DNA from: Topomyia yanbarensis
Lineage: Eukaryota > Arthropoda > Insecta > Diptera > Culicidae
DNA: 64,000 nt
Direction of reading: 5' to 3'
Assembly (NCBI RefSeq): GCF_030247195.1
Contig: NC_080672.1
Coordinates: 401,839,037-401,903,036, forward strand
Part shown: piece by piece, positions 23,061 through 33,159 of the stretch
Layout: every line of letters begins with the position of its first letter
Numbering within the stretch: the stretch's first letter is position 1
The notes under the pieces: generated by a model
Seen by the model: only the letters and a program-made list of their open reading frames with translations
Databases searched by the model: none
What the model was told of the DNA's origin: nothing
Made by a program: the position numbers and the translations under genes

Positions 23061-23273
23061 TCAATCAATGGGCACACTAATGAGGTAGATAAATCTAACG
23101 CACTGGGCCGCGCTGGTAGGCATTCGTGTCATTTCCACTGTATTCAAGATGGTCATACTGAACTTGAACATCATGCAGTAAGATAGATCGGTTATCAGCA
23201 TGCAGACAACCTCATGACATGCCGTAGGAGTTGAAATCTTCTCGAACCAGTTGAGGTGCGGAAAGAATATCAA
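23061..23273 (-). pseudogene. Probable non-LTR endonuclease fragment
   Basis: The frame includes LNWFEKISTPTACHEV and a stretch where an SDHLPV-like motif of apurinic endonucleases appears corrupted to TDLSYC. Identification rests mainly on position between the ORF1-like knuckle region and the linker, in the same orientation. It is not translatable as a working enzyme. Confidence 0.4.
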
Positions 23274-23383
23274 TAAATCTTTGCCTATGATTCGGATTTA
23301 ACTAGCGACAACTTCAATACCTGGTACCGAGCAAAGGCTAATCCGATTGAAATAATAGCACGCTTTGATCCCCAAAACGTTCC

Positions 23384-23650
23384 TCAATATTGTTTTCGGC
23401 CATGGCGAATAATGCTAAAATTGAGAAAGGTCCACGTCGGAAGTAAACCTAGAAAATTAATATGACTGAAATATGGAGACACTTGAAGTTTTGGATGTCC
23501 CATGTGGACTTTCCGAGACCAGGAGCCAATGTCTTGATCCTCTCCGCATTTTACACACCGTGTCTCATTTCTACAGTTCATGCCCCGGGTTACAAAAAGG
23601 CGAACAAGTAGACGAGCCCCGTTCAAAAAGAACAAATTTTGGTAGAACAA
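23384..23650 (-). pseudogene. ORF1-like zinc-knuckle region of the same element
   Basis: The frame contains CRNETRCVKCGEDQDIGSW, resembling the repeated CX2C knuckles at the end of ORF1 in I/Jockey-like elements (pattern C.NETRCVKCGEDH). A cysteine is replaced by tryptophan in the second knuckle, and the frame is broken on both sides. It is the 5'-most recognisable part of the minus-strand element running from about 23.7 down to 21.9 kb. Confidence 0.5.
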
Positions 23651-24194
23651 ATCGGGCGAAAGGCTCGAAATGAGGCTGATGGAAAATGTTTTCTAATACT
23701 TCTCGATTTTTACTGAACACAATTGCTTGCATACCAGAATTTACACTGACTGAAGCACAGGGATCTGGAAGGAGCCACCCCCTATTTCGCAATCAAGGCC
23801 CTTCTCGGAGACTACACCATCAATCTCTACTTTCCGGGCGGGTACACAGACAAAATACTTTTTCGTATACGTCTTTGGTCCGGAAGTAGATCATCCGGGG
23901 GCCGGTTGTACTAGATATAATTTGTATCGAAAATGAGACTTATTGGTATTATTTTTGCCAGCGTAGAAATATTCAAATCGACCTCCACTAAGCTTGAAAG
24001 GATGTCGGAGATACCCATCGGCTCACACTCAGCTAGCTACAAAGCACAGTCAGGAAAAAGCCGACTCAGAAAAGTGGTGGGGTATTTCGGTCGAAGTTAA
24101 ATTGAATTTTTTTTCTATCACGAACGTCAACAGCAAGGTAGCGACTGCACAAAACATTAACAGTCCTTCCCATCATGTACGGAAAGCAAGACAA

Positions 24195-24440
24195 ATAGTT
24201 TGAATCCACGTATCCGATCCGAAAGTCCGGATCCAGACTCTTGTCTGGATCTAAGCGCCAAATCTGGGCCTGGTTCAAGTCCTGACCTGGTAAGGGGAAA
24301 AGGGGATGGGCTAGATCCAGGGACTGGTCAATTACCGGGTATTGGTCCAGATCCGGAAACTGACCCAAATCCGGGAGGTCCAAATTCGGGAACTGGTCCA
24401 GATCGGGAGCTGTGTCGGATCCGGAAACTAGGCCGGATCC
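24195..24440. repeat. Degenerate GATCCGGAAACTGGTCCA minisatellite
   Basis: The words GATCCGG, AAACTGG and TCCAGATC recur about every 18 bp with much variation. The long frames across it come from the lack of stops in the repeated word. No gene is inferred. Confidence 0.65.
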
Positions 24441-25029
24441 GAAAACTGCCTAAAATTTTTCTTTCACTATACAAGTTACCCTATAAAAAACCGTAATTCC
24501 GCCTATTTCTGTCAAAATTGGTGCAGATTCCGGCCTGAATTTGGGTAGAAATCTGCCAGAACTTCGGCTGGTTTGACTCGATACTAATACTATCATAGTA
24601 ATCGACCGAATTATCCTACATCGTCATTCCACCGTTTACTACCTTTGCGGTAATATGAGTTTAATACCGCAATGCGCAATTGCGTGGTCTGTTACCAAAA
24701 AGGCAATAGAATCTTACCCAAAAGTAATAGAAACATGCCCGTTGGATTTTGGTTGTAGTATTCAACAAACACATTTTCGCTGAGCCGTCGGACAAACAGC
24801 CCTGTTAACAAAGAGTGTTTCCAAATAGTCATCAGATATTATCAGGGAATTTTCATTTTCACTTACACACGCCATATCTGAACTTTCGTCAGTATGAGGA
24901 GAAATCACTTCGAATCTTACTACCCACTCGGGAAAATGTGTTCCGCCGGCCCTACGCACATGTACCTTAAGGCATGCTAATAAACTAACGTCGCTTCGTG
25001 TTGGATTTTTTTGGACAAAACAACCAGAA

Positions 25030-25935
25030 CAAAACTGTAAGAACTGTCACCATATTTGAAATATTAAGTAGCCTTCGATATAGTAAATAATAAATAATAA
25101 TTATAATAAACTACACAGGTATAAAAAAATTTGCAGGAGCATCTATCGTAAATTGCTATTTTTCAAAAGCATCTATATGAAAAAAACTGATAGCGCAGAA
25201 ATGGACAGTACTAAAACTTTTATATTTTAGATAATATGAGAGGCTGATAACGACTCAAATAGCTCATAAGATTAATAAATGAGCTTGAAATAGTCTCATT
25301 AAAGTCCATTTGTACTATTATCGCTCACAAATATACATCCTCCCATCACACCACAAAGGGAATCGAACTTGCTCGCCTCATCCCAGCTGAACTGACCTTG
25401 TAACTCTCAAGTTTCCTGATTTTGCAATTTGCAAACAACAACTTAGATGTTAGCGACTGCTCCTAGCTTCTACATGACCTATGTCAACTGAGTGTAGTCG
25501 ATTCGTTATAATCAAACGACGATATCAATCTTGTTCCGCGCAAACTGAAGTAGTAATGTGTACCTATACACTCACGGCGCTTTTTACGCGGTGTTTTAGA
25601 CGATTTTCAACTTTTGGGAAAACGAAAAAATCTGAATGATTTTTTGTTAGTATCACGCGTATTATCCGCACAAAAAATGACTTAACTGTACAAGTTCAAC
25701 AACAATAACAGATGCCACCGATAGCTACTGTGGATCCCCTCCTCGTCCAAGGTCTACGGAGAGGAGCTTCATGTCACCTGTGCCGCTCCACACACTCATT
25801 CATTGATTCGCACAATCTTTATCACCGCACGACTCGACCATAGTACCTGCATAGTATAGCATGTTGGCATGTTTCAAGATCAGATCGTTCGGTTCGTTTC
25901 GCTTTACTTCACGGGCGATCGATAAATTATTACAA
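25030..25935. other. A+T-rich DNA, no gene seen
   Basis: Nothing recognisable apart from scattered short frames. Confidence 0.45.
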
Positions 25936-25939
25936 CATC

Positions 25940-26400
25940 AACACCAGCTTGCAAAGTGCCCTGTACCACCCGTACCTACCTACCTACCTTCTTGATGCTA
26001 AGACAAACGAAAGTGCGTACTCGGAACAGTTGGCGAAGCCGAGGGGTAGGAGGCAAACCGGGAAACCGTTTAGGAGGAGATAAAACATCACTTAATAGTA
26101 ATTTATTAATTATGCTAATGCAGGGCTTAATTTGCATTCGCCGAATAACACCCGACTGGTGACGCGCCGGGGTACTGAGTTCCTGCGCGCTGTTCGCCCA
26201 GTGTTTTCGACTCCAATCGTACGAGACATGATTCACCTTCGTCGATGTCTGGCTGCCAGGCTAGGCCTAGTGCTTTTAGCTAGTAACCCACCGACCAGTA
26301 TGATGAAGCTGTTTCGCTAGGGGTTAGAGGCTTGTCCTTGCCAGACGTCGAGGTGTGTGTATGTGTGTTTGTTTGTTTGTGTGTGTTGCGGAACAAATTA
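25940..26400. promoter_or_regulatory. Non-repetitive DNA with POU/homeodomain-like sites
   Basis: A cluster at 26098-26137 holds TAATTTATTAATTATGC, ATGCTAAT (26112-26119) and ATTTGCAT (26130-26137, the exact reverse complement of the POU octamer), inside a GC-balanced unique stretch. Such site density is typical of enhancers of developmental genes. A TACC tetramer run (25974-25989) and a GT-rich run (26352-26386) flank it. Function is inferred only. Confidence 0.3.
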
Positions 26401-28150
26401 CAGATTAGAACTTGGAGGCTTTCAAGAACGTGATAAGATTGCTAGATTAGATTGATGCGGTAGCTTCCTGATTGTTGTTTGCTACACGCCGTGTTTGCAA
26501 CAGCATTGTTTCTTTACTGGATCGAACAGGCGGTGGCAGTGCAGTGAATTCCAGGAATCAAAAATTGTCGAGTCTAGAATTTTTTTAATGAGTACCGAGT
26601 GACCCTAATCGCGCAGTGCCATGCAACATATCGTTACGGTTACGAAAGCCGGGAAACCTGCTGACTTTGTTGACCCACAGAACCAGTATTGAAAGCAAGT
26701 GAGTTCGCTGAAATGGTAACTGATATTGATGACAACTTATTCAATTCAGCAATAAGTTCTACCTTCGGCAATGTCAGCAATATAATTGATGGAATCGATT
26801 GCTGGTCGTAGTGGAAACTCATCGCAGCAGCTAGGTTCAACCTAGCAACATAGGCTTGCACAGTTATTCATAGTTTGATTGTTAAGCGAATAGGTATCTC
26901 TTAAAACACGACTAACAAATGTTCTCTTCCATCAATTGCTCCGGCGTCACTCGATCCAGGAATCCCGGAAACGAACTAGATAGTCTACAGCGATTAGAAC
27001 AGCAAGAGCCAACGCGTCATCAACACTCGACCACGGAGCTGCAGTGTATGTGACCGGAGCGAGCGCTGTAAGCCCGACGCTACACATCGAGAAAACGCGA
27101 AACGCCATAAATTTCCACCCCCATCGCTGCTGCGCGCCGCTGCCGGCGGTCATATTATACATCTTTTCTAATCGCTTCGAATAACCTTTTGCATAAACAA
27201 ACCCGGCTCGAACGCATCGCCATCTCTCTTTCTCCCGCGGGCGGGCGAATAGAAAAGTGCACTTTATAAATACATACAGATACACATTTGCGAGAAACAA
27301 AATGCATCCATCGTGTACGGTCCGAGTCGTACTTGCTGAGGGGGCGGTGACAGCGTCGGCGGCAGCAACGGCGGCAGCGGCATCGCAGCGCCGGAGCTTA
27401 GCCTTCAATTTCAATAACAAAATTATAAAATTGTTTGCACCACTACCCGCCATACTCTCGCTCGGCCACTGCAGTGGCTTTCAAGCTATGTACCAAACCG
27501 CCGCATGTGTCAAAATCTGTTCAAGTACACCAAACTGTACGAACTTGAGGTTACAGTGTAACTCTGCTATTGCGAAGATGTTCGGCACGGGAATCCTATT
27601 TTTCCAATTTTCTTTTGTCAAAATATTTTATTGACAAAGCAAAGTTTTTAACAAAATATGCATTTATTTCAATTTAATACATTAAATTACTCCTATAATG
27701 TGCCACTGATTTTGGCCTTTTTATAGGACAATTGTATTTTAATACTACATATTAAATTACAGGCGATGGACAGTGCTATTTTCGAAAATCAACCACCTTG
27801 GTTCTGCAAACAACTCTTCTTTTTCGATCGCAAATAAGCAGTAGTTTTCATTTTATTATTTTAAAAATTGCACATTTTTGTCGTGTGTAATTTTAAATGT
27901 TCGTCGATGAGATGGAATTGTATCGAAACACGTATCCGCCGTTGATGCAGATCGAGCTGACATATCTTTGAACTGAGCAAACTAATTTCTTTGTTTATTT
28001 AGTGTTTAGTTGACCAACTATGGAACTGATATATAGGACATCTAATGTGCTTGGGGAATACGCATGGTTTTGCCTGAGTGGAATGATTGCTGGCTAAATC
28101 ACGTAAGAGGAGTAAGAATTGAAGAACAATTCACGAAAACTATCGAAAAT
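26400..28150. other. Non-repetitive DNA, GC-richer at 26.94-27.5 kb
   Basis: Overlapping frames on both strands at 26947-27453 (minus) and 27257-27634 (plus) cross an alanine-coding GCN-rich stretch (27345-27400). Neither has a recognisable domain, and both seem to exist because of the GC content. A TATAAATA at 27266-27273 could be a TATA box, but no TCAGT initiator follows at the right distance. It may be a 5' untranslated exon or promoter of a host gene; unresolved. Confidence 0.3.
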
Positions 28151-28156
28151 CAGTTA

Positions 28157-29403
28157 CCAATTTGCTGATTTTTTTTATTTCGTTTATTTGACACGGCTCA
28201 TAGCGGTAGCTTAACGGAGCCGTGGATCTTTTATGTGTTTACAATATGTCAAAAATAAAAACAAATATTATTGTTTGTCCGTTGGATCTCGTGCGCGCAA
28301 CTTTTTATTGCGAGCGGAGACCTTCTTTCGCGGTTCGCCTACTGCGTCATGGGGACCGTTTAATTCTCTCCTGTCCTCCGTATCAAGGTCATCATCGTTA
28401 AAAGTGCCTTGGTGCTCGCGACCAGATGTTCTTTCCTGCTTCTTGCACTTACGGGTGACCAATGTAAATCCGTCGTCATTCTTGTTATCTTCATCACCGA
28501 TGTTACAGTTGTTTCAGGGGTGCTGGATGCTGCTTTGGCAGTTGTCAATATGGACTGAACAGCTGCCACAAATTTGGCAACCGTTTGTGGTTCAGGTATT
28601 GGTATTGAAAATTCTTTTTTGGGTTGGTTTTCCGTGGATTCGTTGGCAATCGGTAGCGATACATTCTCCTCTGTATCTTCCGCGTAAGGTTGTCCGTGGT
28701 GTGCTGTCTGATTACAATACTCGCACGTAGGAGTTTGCCCCTCATGGGTGCATAACGTAGTTTGATGAATAGTAGCTTCGTGGGTTTTAAGTTTTATAGT
28801 CAAGTGGGCGGGGATAGGTTTTCGATCCGCATCCTCGCCACAAGAACACCGTTAGGTGTACCCGGGAAGATATTTCGTATCACGTGTAATGGATTCTACT
28901 TCTCCGTATTGCGACATGTATTTTGCGATTAGATCAGGAGGGGTACGTGGTGATAGGTCATGTAATTTTACATCTACATAGTCTTTCTATATATACACGG
29001 GAATCTTAATTCCAACTTTATCACTTTCAGCCACGTGCTTCAAGTTGTTCTGCAAAACGAAACGTTCGGCTTGTGCTAACGCGTTGAATGATATGAGCAC
29101 TACATTGCGAAGATGATGATACTGTAGATACATAACCTCCTTGAGCTTTAGCTGCATCTTCACCTTCAGCAGGTATTCCACTTAACGAAAACTCAATCTT
29201 AGTGAACAGAATTTAAAGTCAACGACCGCTGTGTTGGGTCGGAGCGGAGATTTTTCGTCAACTTTACTCATGATGGCAAGAATAAATTAAAAGTTTCCTT
29301 TGTTCTCGAGACAATGCACACTAGATCGAGAGGTTGCTAGTTGTTGTTCGATTGTACGTCTGATTTGGGCAGAAGTAGAAAGTAGACTCCAATTTGCTGA
29401 TTT
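28157..29403 (-). mobile_element. Complete ORF1-only non-LTR retroelement, copy 2
   Basis: The element (28172-29388, 1.22 kb) is bracketed by a perfect 15-bp direct repeat CCAATTTGCTGATTT at 28157-28171 and 29389-29403, a target-site duplication. On the minus strand it starts near TCTACTTTCTACTTCTGCCC, carries one ORF1, then GATCCACGGCTCCG, GTCAAATAAACG and a short A-rich tail. There is no endonuclease or reverse transcriptase and no room for them. It therefore inserted as a full unit by another element's machinery, as HAL1-type elements do. Copies 1 and 3 share the 3' tail. Confidence 0.8.
28268..29271 (-). pseudogene. ORF1 of the ORF1-only element, frameshifted
   Basis: The start ATG at 29271 reads MSKVDEKSPLRPNTAVVDFK; copy 3 has the same start (MSKVDEKA near 42323). 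Then come a LKEVMYLQYHHLRNVVLISF segment, NNLKHVAESDKVGIKIPVY, DVKLHDLSPRTPPDLI and SQYGEVESI (RRM-like nucleic-acid-binding part). A CCHC knuckle follows at 28684-28725 whose last ligand is changed (CEYCNQTAHHGQPY, Cys to Tyr), then a proline/threonine-rich tail. Stops and shifts near 29185, 28990, 28860 and 28460 prevent translation as one protein. Its presumed role is binding the element's RNA. Confidence 0.75.
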
Positions 29404-29700
29404 GATACCAGCACGAAGAATGAATGTTTTATTTAAATATTTATTGGTATGCTTTTAGTCTATTAAATCATGTGCACTATACTAATTGTTCTCATTGTTT
29501 TAGTTAGTTTGATATATTCAGTATTAAAATATCATATTGAATAGCGCATGCACTATATTATTAATTGCCATATTCACCATATTACGTCGTGTGCATAATA
29601 ATATTACAGCTTGATTCCCTGGATGTTTGACTTATCCGGTCTGTTTAGTTGGAGCGGCTGATTTATACTGCCGTATAAAACAGTCGTTCTAAATGGACAG
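29404..29700. other. A+T-rich DNA, no gene seen
   Basis: No recognisable feature. Confidence 0.45.
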
Positions 29701-29703
29701 AAC

Positions 29704-30195
29704 ATGGTGGCCGAGAACCCATCCGGTCGTCTTCTCAAGTCATTATAGCTTGATTAATGTCGGATGTGAGTCCGAAAATATCAAAGAATTTGTTGCATTT
29801 TTTCAACCACAATTACAGTTAGGGCACTCAATTATCACACGACTACTATTCAGCTTGCTGAGTATCATTCCTGTGATCTTTGTAAATCCAATTACGGAAT
29901 CTCATATCATTTGATGTGTAACTGGCATGCAGTAATGTAAATGTGTGTCCGAATTTTCGGTTCTCCATACATAGAGGAAGATAAAACTCAAGGATACCTT
30001 TTTCCCTACCTTTTTCTTTCATACCAGGAAAACGATGAAACAACATGGCATGGTACAACTCTCCAAAGAATATGGGCAACGTGCTGATCAAGCCAATATA
30101 TTCCGATTCTTGATTCCTGAACAAACCACGGAGGCCGACGACCCAGTGAATCTTATCCGGTCGTCTTCCCATGTCATTATAGCTTGATTATGTGA
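29704..30195 (+). pseudogene. Non-LTR ORF2 3' end with zinc finger, and 3' tail
   Basis: With a frame change near 29850 the plus strand reads AEYHSCDLCKSNYGISYHLM then CN (29857-29922). This is the CX2C...H..C finger at the end of ORF2 in a Jockey/R1-like clade, normally followed by a CP..F-type phrase. Upstream, LGHSIITRLLFS corresponds to the usual LTGHY..N.HL segment. About 60 bp (GGCCGAGAACCCATCCGGTC onward, 29709-29756) recurs as a direct repeat at 30133-30190, bracketing the fragment. Confidence 0.55.
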
Positions 30196-30910
30196 AAAAT
30201 CCTTTGCCTTCTGCTCATAGGAGTTGTGCGTTCCACCCAAATTTACCGCATGGTCGTTGATAGAACATAACTCATCATCATATTTTACTGCCGACGGTCT
30301 CGAAATAAACTACGCGAACATGTCATCGGTTGTATGTCCGGCATACAAAGTCAGTTGCTGTACTTAGCTAGTGCTTATTTTATACCGCTCATAAAATTCC
30401 TCATCTAATTCAATCGTTCATGGAGAAAGAAAACAATGCATAATGTTCGTTTGATGGCTCATAATCATACAAAAGTGCATATACAATGAATAATGCTTAT
30501 ATTATGAAATCATCAATTACATAAATATTAGCATATCTATGTCGTCAAATATATCAAGAAAGCAGAAGTAATGGTTTTTCGTTAAATTGTATTGTTCTTG
30601 AAATGTCCTGTTGGCCATCGAAAATTCTCGGTAGCTGGCTGCCGAGATCGTATCACTTATCAATGTGAATCCAGCTTTGACATCCTATCCCCATTCCACA
30701 AACAAAAACTTCTTCTCGTAGCAAATGTGGAGATGCAGAAGTATACACGGTATCCATAACGTTTGTTACACTAACCATCCTTTTCTTTCTCGATGACTGT
30801 AAGCACGTGGTCGGCGACGTTATTAGCATATTACAGTATTGAACTCTCGAAACGCGCACATTGAGAATGGAATTCCTATGCAATTTCACTAGTTCGGATC
30901 AACCACGGAT
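30195..30910. other. A+T-rich DNA, no gene seen
   Basis: No recognisable frame, and no repeat before the hexamer array. Confidence 0.45.
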
Positions 30911-30915
30911 CAGTC

Positions 30916-32302
30916 ATGCTCATGCTCATACTCCTACTCATGCTCATGCTCATGCTCATGCTCAGGCTCATGCTTATGCTCATGCTCATGCTCATGCTCA
31001 TGCTCATGCTCATGCTCATGCTCATGCTCATGCTCATGCTCATGCTCATGCTCATGCTCATGCTCATGCTCATGCTCATGCTCATGCTCATGCTCATGCT
31101 CATGCTCATGCTCATGCTCATGCTCATGCTCATGCTCATGCTCATGCTCATGCTCATGCTCATGCTCATGCTCATGCTCATGCTCATGCTCATGCTCATG
31201 CTCATGCTCATGCTCATGCTCATGCTCATGCTCATGCTCATGCTCATGCTCATGCTCATGCTCATGCTCATGCTCATGCTCATGCTCATGCTCATGCTCA
31301 TGCTCATGCTCATGCTCATGCTCATGCTCATGCTCATGCTCATGCTCATGCTCATGCTCATGCTCATGCTCATGCTCATGCTCATGCTCATGCTCATGCT
31401 CATGCTCATGCTCATGCTCATGCTCATGCTCATGCTCATGCTCATGCTCATGCTCATGCTCATGCTCATGCTCATGCTCATGCTCATGCTCATGCTCATG
31501 CTCATGCTCATGCTCATGCTCATGCTCATGCTCATGCTCATGCTCATGCTCATGCTCATGCTCATGCTCATGCTCATGCTCATGCTCATGCTCATGCTCA
31601 TGCTCATGCTCATGCTCATGCTCATGCTCATGCTCATGCTCATGCTCATGCTCATGCTCATGCTCATGCTCATGCTCATGCTCATGCTCATGCTCATGCT
31701 CATGCTCATGCTCATGCTCATGCTCATGCTCATGCTCATGCTCATGCTCATGCTCATGCTCATGCTCATGCTCATGCTCATGCTCATGCTCATGCTCATG
31801 CTCATGCTCATGCTCATGCTCATGCTCATGCTCATGCTCATGCTCATGCTCATGCTCATGCTCATGCTCATGCTCATGCTCATGCTCATGCTCATGCTCA
31901 TGCTCATGCTCATGCTCATGCTCATGCTCATGCTCATGCTCATGCTCATGCTCATGCTCATGCTCATGCTCATGCTCATGCTCATGCTCATGCTCATGCT
32001 CATGCTCATGCTCATGCTCATGCTCATGCTCATGCTCATGCTCATGCTCATGCTCATGCTCATGCTCATGCTCATGCTCATGCTCATGCTCATGCTCATG
32101 CTCATGCTCATGCTCATGCGCATGCTCATGCGCATGCTCATGCTCATGCTCATGCTCATGCTCATGCTCATGCTCATGCTCATGCTCATGCTCATGCTCA
32201 TGCTCATGCTCATGCTCATGCTCATACTCATACTCATGCTCATGCTCATGCTCATACTCATGCTCATGCTCATGCTCATGCTCATGCTCATGCTTATGCT
32301 CA
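30916..32302. repeat. CATGCT hexanucleotide array, about 230 copies
   Basis: About 1.39 kb of almost perfect CATGCT (CTCATG) repeats. Variants cluster at the edges: CATACT and CAGGCT at the left (30925-30975), CATGCG at about 32119 and 32131, and CATACT at 32224-32258 near the right. Because the unit is 6 bp with no stop codon in any frame, four dipeptide frames of 460-483 codons run through it (Ala-His, Met-Leu, Met-Ser, His-Glu). These are products of the repeat, not genes. The true length may be misassembled. Confidence 0.97.
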
Positions 32303-32309
32303 ATTAAAT

Positions 32310-32690
32310 TAAACAAACTTACAGTTTCGCGGGAAAAAGGTAAAAACCAATGCCCGAAACGTCGGGTAGTGTTAAGAGGAGCACATAAATGGCCGAATTT
32401 TACTTTTTGATTATAAACTTATTAATTTTTTTCAAAATGGCGGCTGGGGCCCTCCTTAAAATAATTTTTTTTCGGTAATCACGCTACAGCTTAGGCCAGT
32501 TATTTAAACATATGAAACATTTTTCTTTTTATAGGTAATGGTTGTGTTGTGTGGTTGAAACTCGTAAGTGTTACTAAACAATGAAATTTTAACAATTTCA
32601 CGCAAAAAATAAATCTTGTTTTCACCCTTTTTTGTTGATAATAGCCACTAAAACAGTGTTTAAACAATTAGTTTTTACTAATATCAAAGT
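32310..32690. other. A+T-rich DNA, no gene seen
   Basis: No recognisable feature. Confidence 0.45.
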
Positions 32691-32696
32691 TTTAAG

Positions 32697-32833
32697 CATG
32701 TCAAATGGTCCTAAGTGCAAATGAGAGCCTCTCTTTGTTTACTTTCTCTTTCGATAATTCCAGCGTCACCATGAAACTTTCCAATATTGTTTCAAAATAT
32801 ATCGAAAGACTATGATTTCGACCATTTGACATG
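32697..32833. mobile_element. 137-bp hairpin MITE with GAGAGCCTCTCTTTG core
   Basis: Ends CATGTCAAATGGTC (32697-32710) and GACCATTTGACATG (32820-32833) are perfect inverted repeats. Inside the left end lies GAGAGCCTCTCTTTGTTTAC followed by TTTCTCTTTCG, shared with the hairpin elements at 40573-40833 and 50813-51042, which have different outer ends. Confidence 0.7.
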
Positions 32834-32938
32834 TTTGGCTAGATTTTTATTTTTCCTTACTGGAGGACAATTAGGTAAAAAATAATAGTCTCCCCTAAGA
32901 AGAAAATGGTTTTAAACAACTCTTGCGCGATAAGAGCT

Positions 32939-33158
32939 TATGACTAAATTAGTTATGGATTTTCGTTTCCACATCGTCTCAGCAGAATCCGACACTAGCT
33001 TAGTGACAATACTAAGTTAGCGCCGGATTAACACTAGCTCCAGAAGAAACACAAATAGCGTTTTCGTTTCTTAGAGCTGGTGTCCATGCGGCTTTAAGTT
33101 AGTATCGGATTCTGATGAGACGAAGTCGAAACGCAAATTTCTTTCCGATTATTGAGTA
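32939..33158. mobile_element. Palindromic repeat carrying hammerhead-like core in its arms
   Basis: The left arm (32939-33010) is the inverted copy of the right arm (33085-33158), and the centre (33030-33090) is itself a hairpin (ACACTAGCTCC/AGAGCTGGTGT around a short loop). The right arm reads CTGATGAGACGAAGTCGAAA at 33112-33131, matching every conserved box of the hammerhead core (CTGANGA, stem II closed by G-C, GAAA). The left arm holds the mutated complement (32964-32985). Related single arms lie at 4.87, 13.09, 19.89 and 61.63 kb. No transposase; probably a foldback MITE. Confidence 0.7.
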
Positions 33159-33159
33159 T

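Larger units (their letters stand above)
20851..24951. mobile_element. Composite block bounded by inverted and direct repeats
   Basis: The block opens AGCCGGCGGAA (20851-20861) and closes with the inverted TTCCGCCGGCC (24941-24951); just inside are TACTACCCACTCG phrases at both ends. Outside it, about 70 bp starting GCACATGTA and ending AAAACAACCA occur in the same orientation at 20786-20849 and 24956-25026. It could be a 4.1-kb insertion with a long target duplication, or two copies of one repeat that trapped other elements. The interior holds a gutted non-LTR element and a minisatellite. Confidence 0.4.

Noticed and set aside
26947..27634. 168-codon minus and 125-codon plus overlapping frames
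   Set aside because: They overlap on opposite strands in GC-rich DNA, share an alanine-rich stretch caused by GCN repeats, and show no domain or convincing splice borders. Kept only as an unresolved unique region.
28233..28730. 165-codon plus-strand frame
   Set aside because: It is the antisense shadow of the ORF1 retroelement, whose zinc knuckle and TSD-defined ends are on the minus strand.
30861..32316. Four open frames of 460-483 codons (Ala-His, Met-Leu, Met-Ser, His-Glu)
   Set aside because: They are forced by the CATGCT hexamer repeat, which has no stop codon in those frames; no gene signals accompany them.
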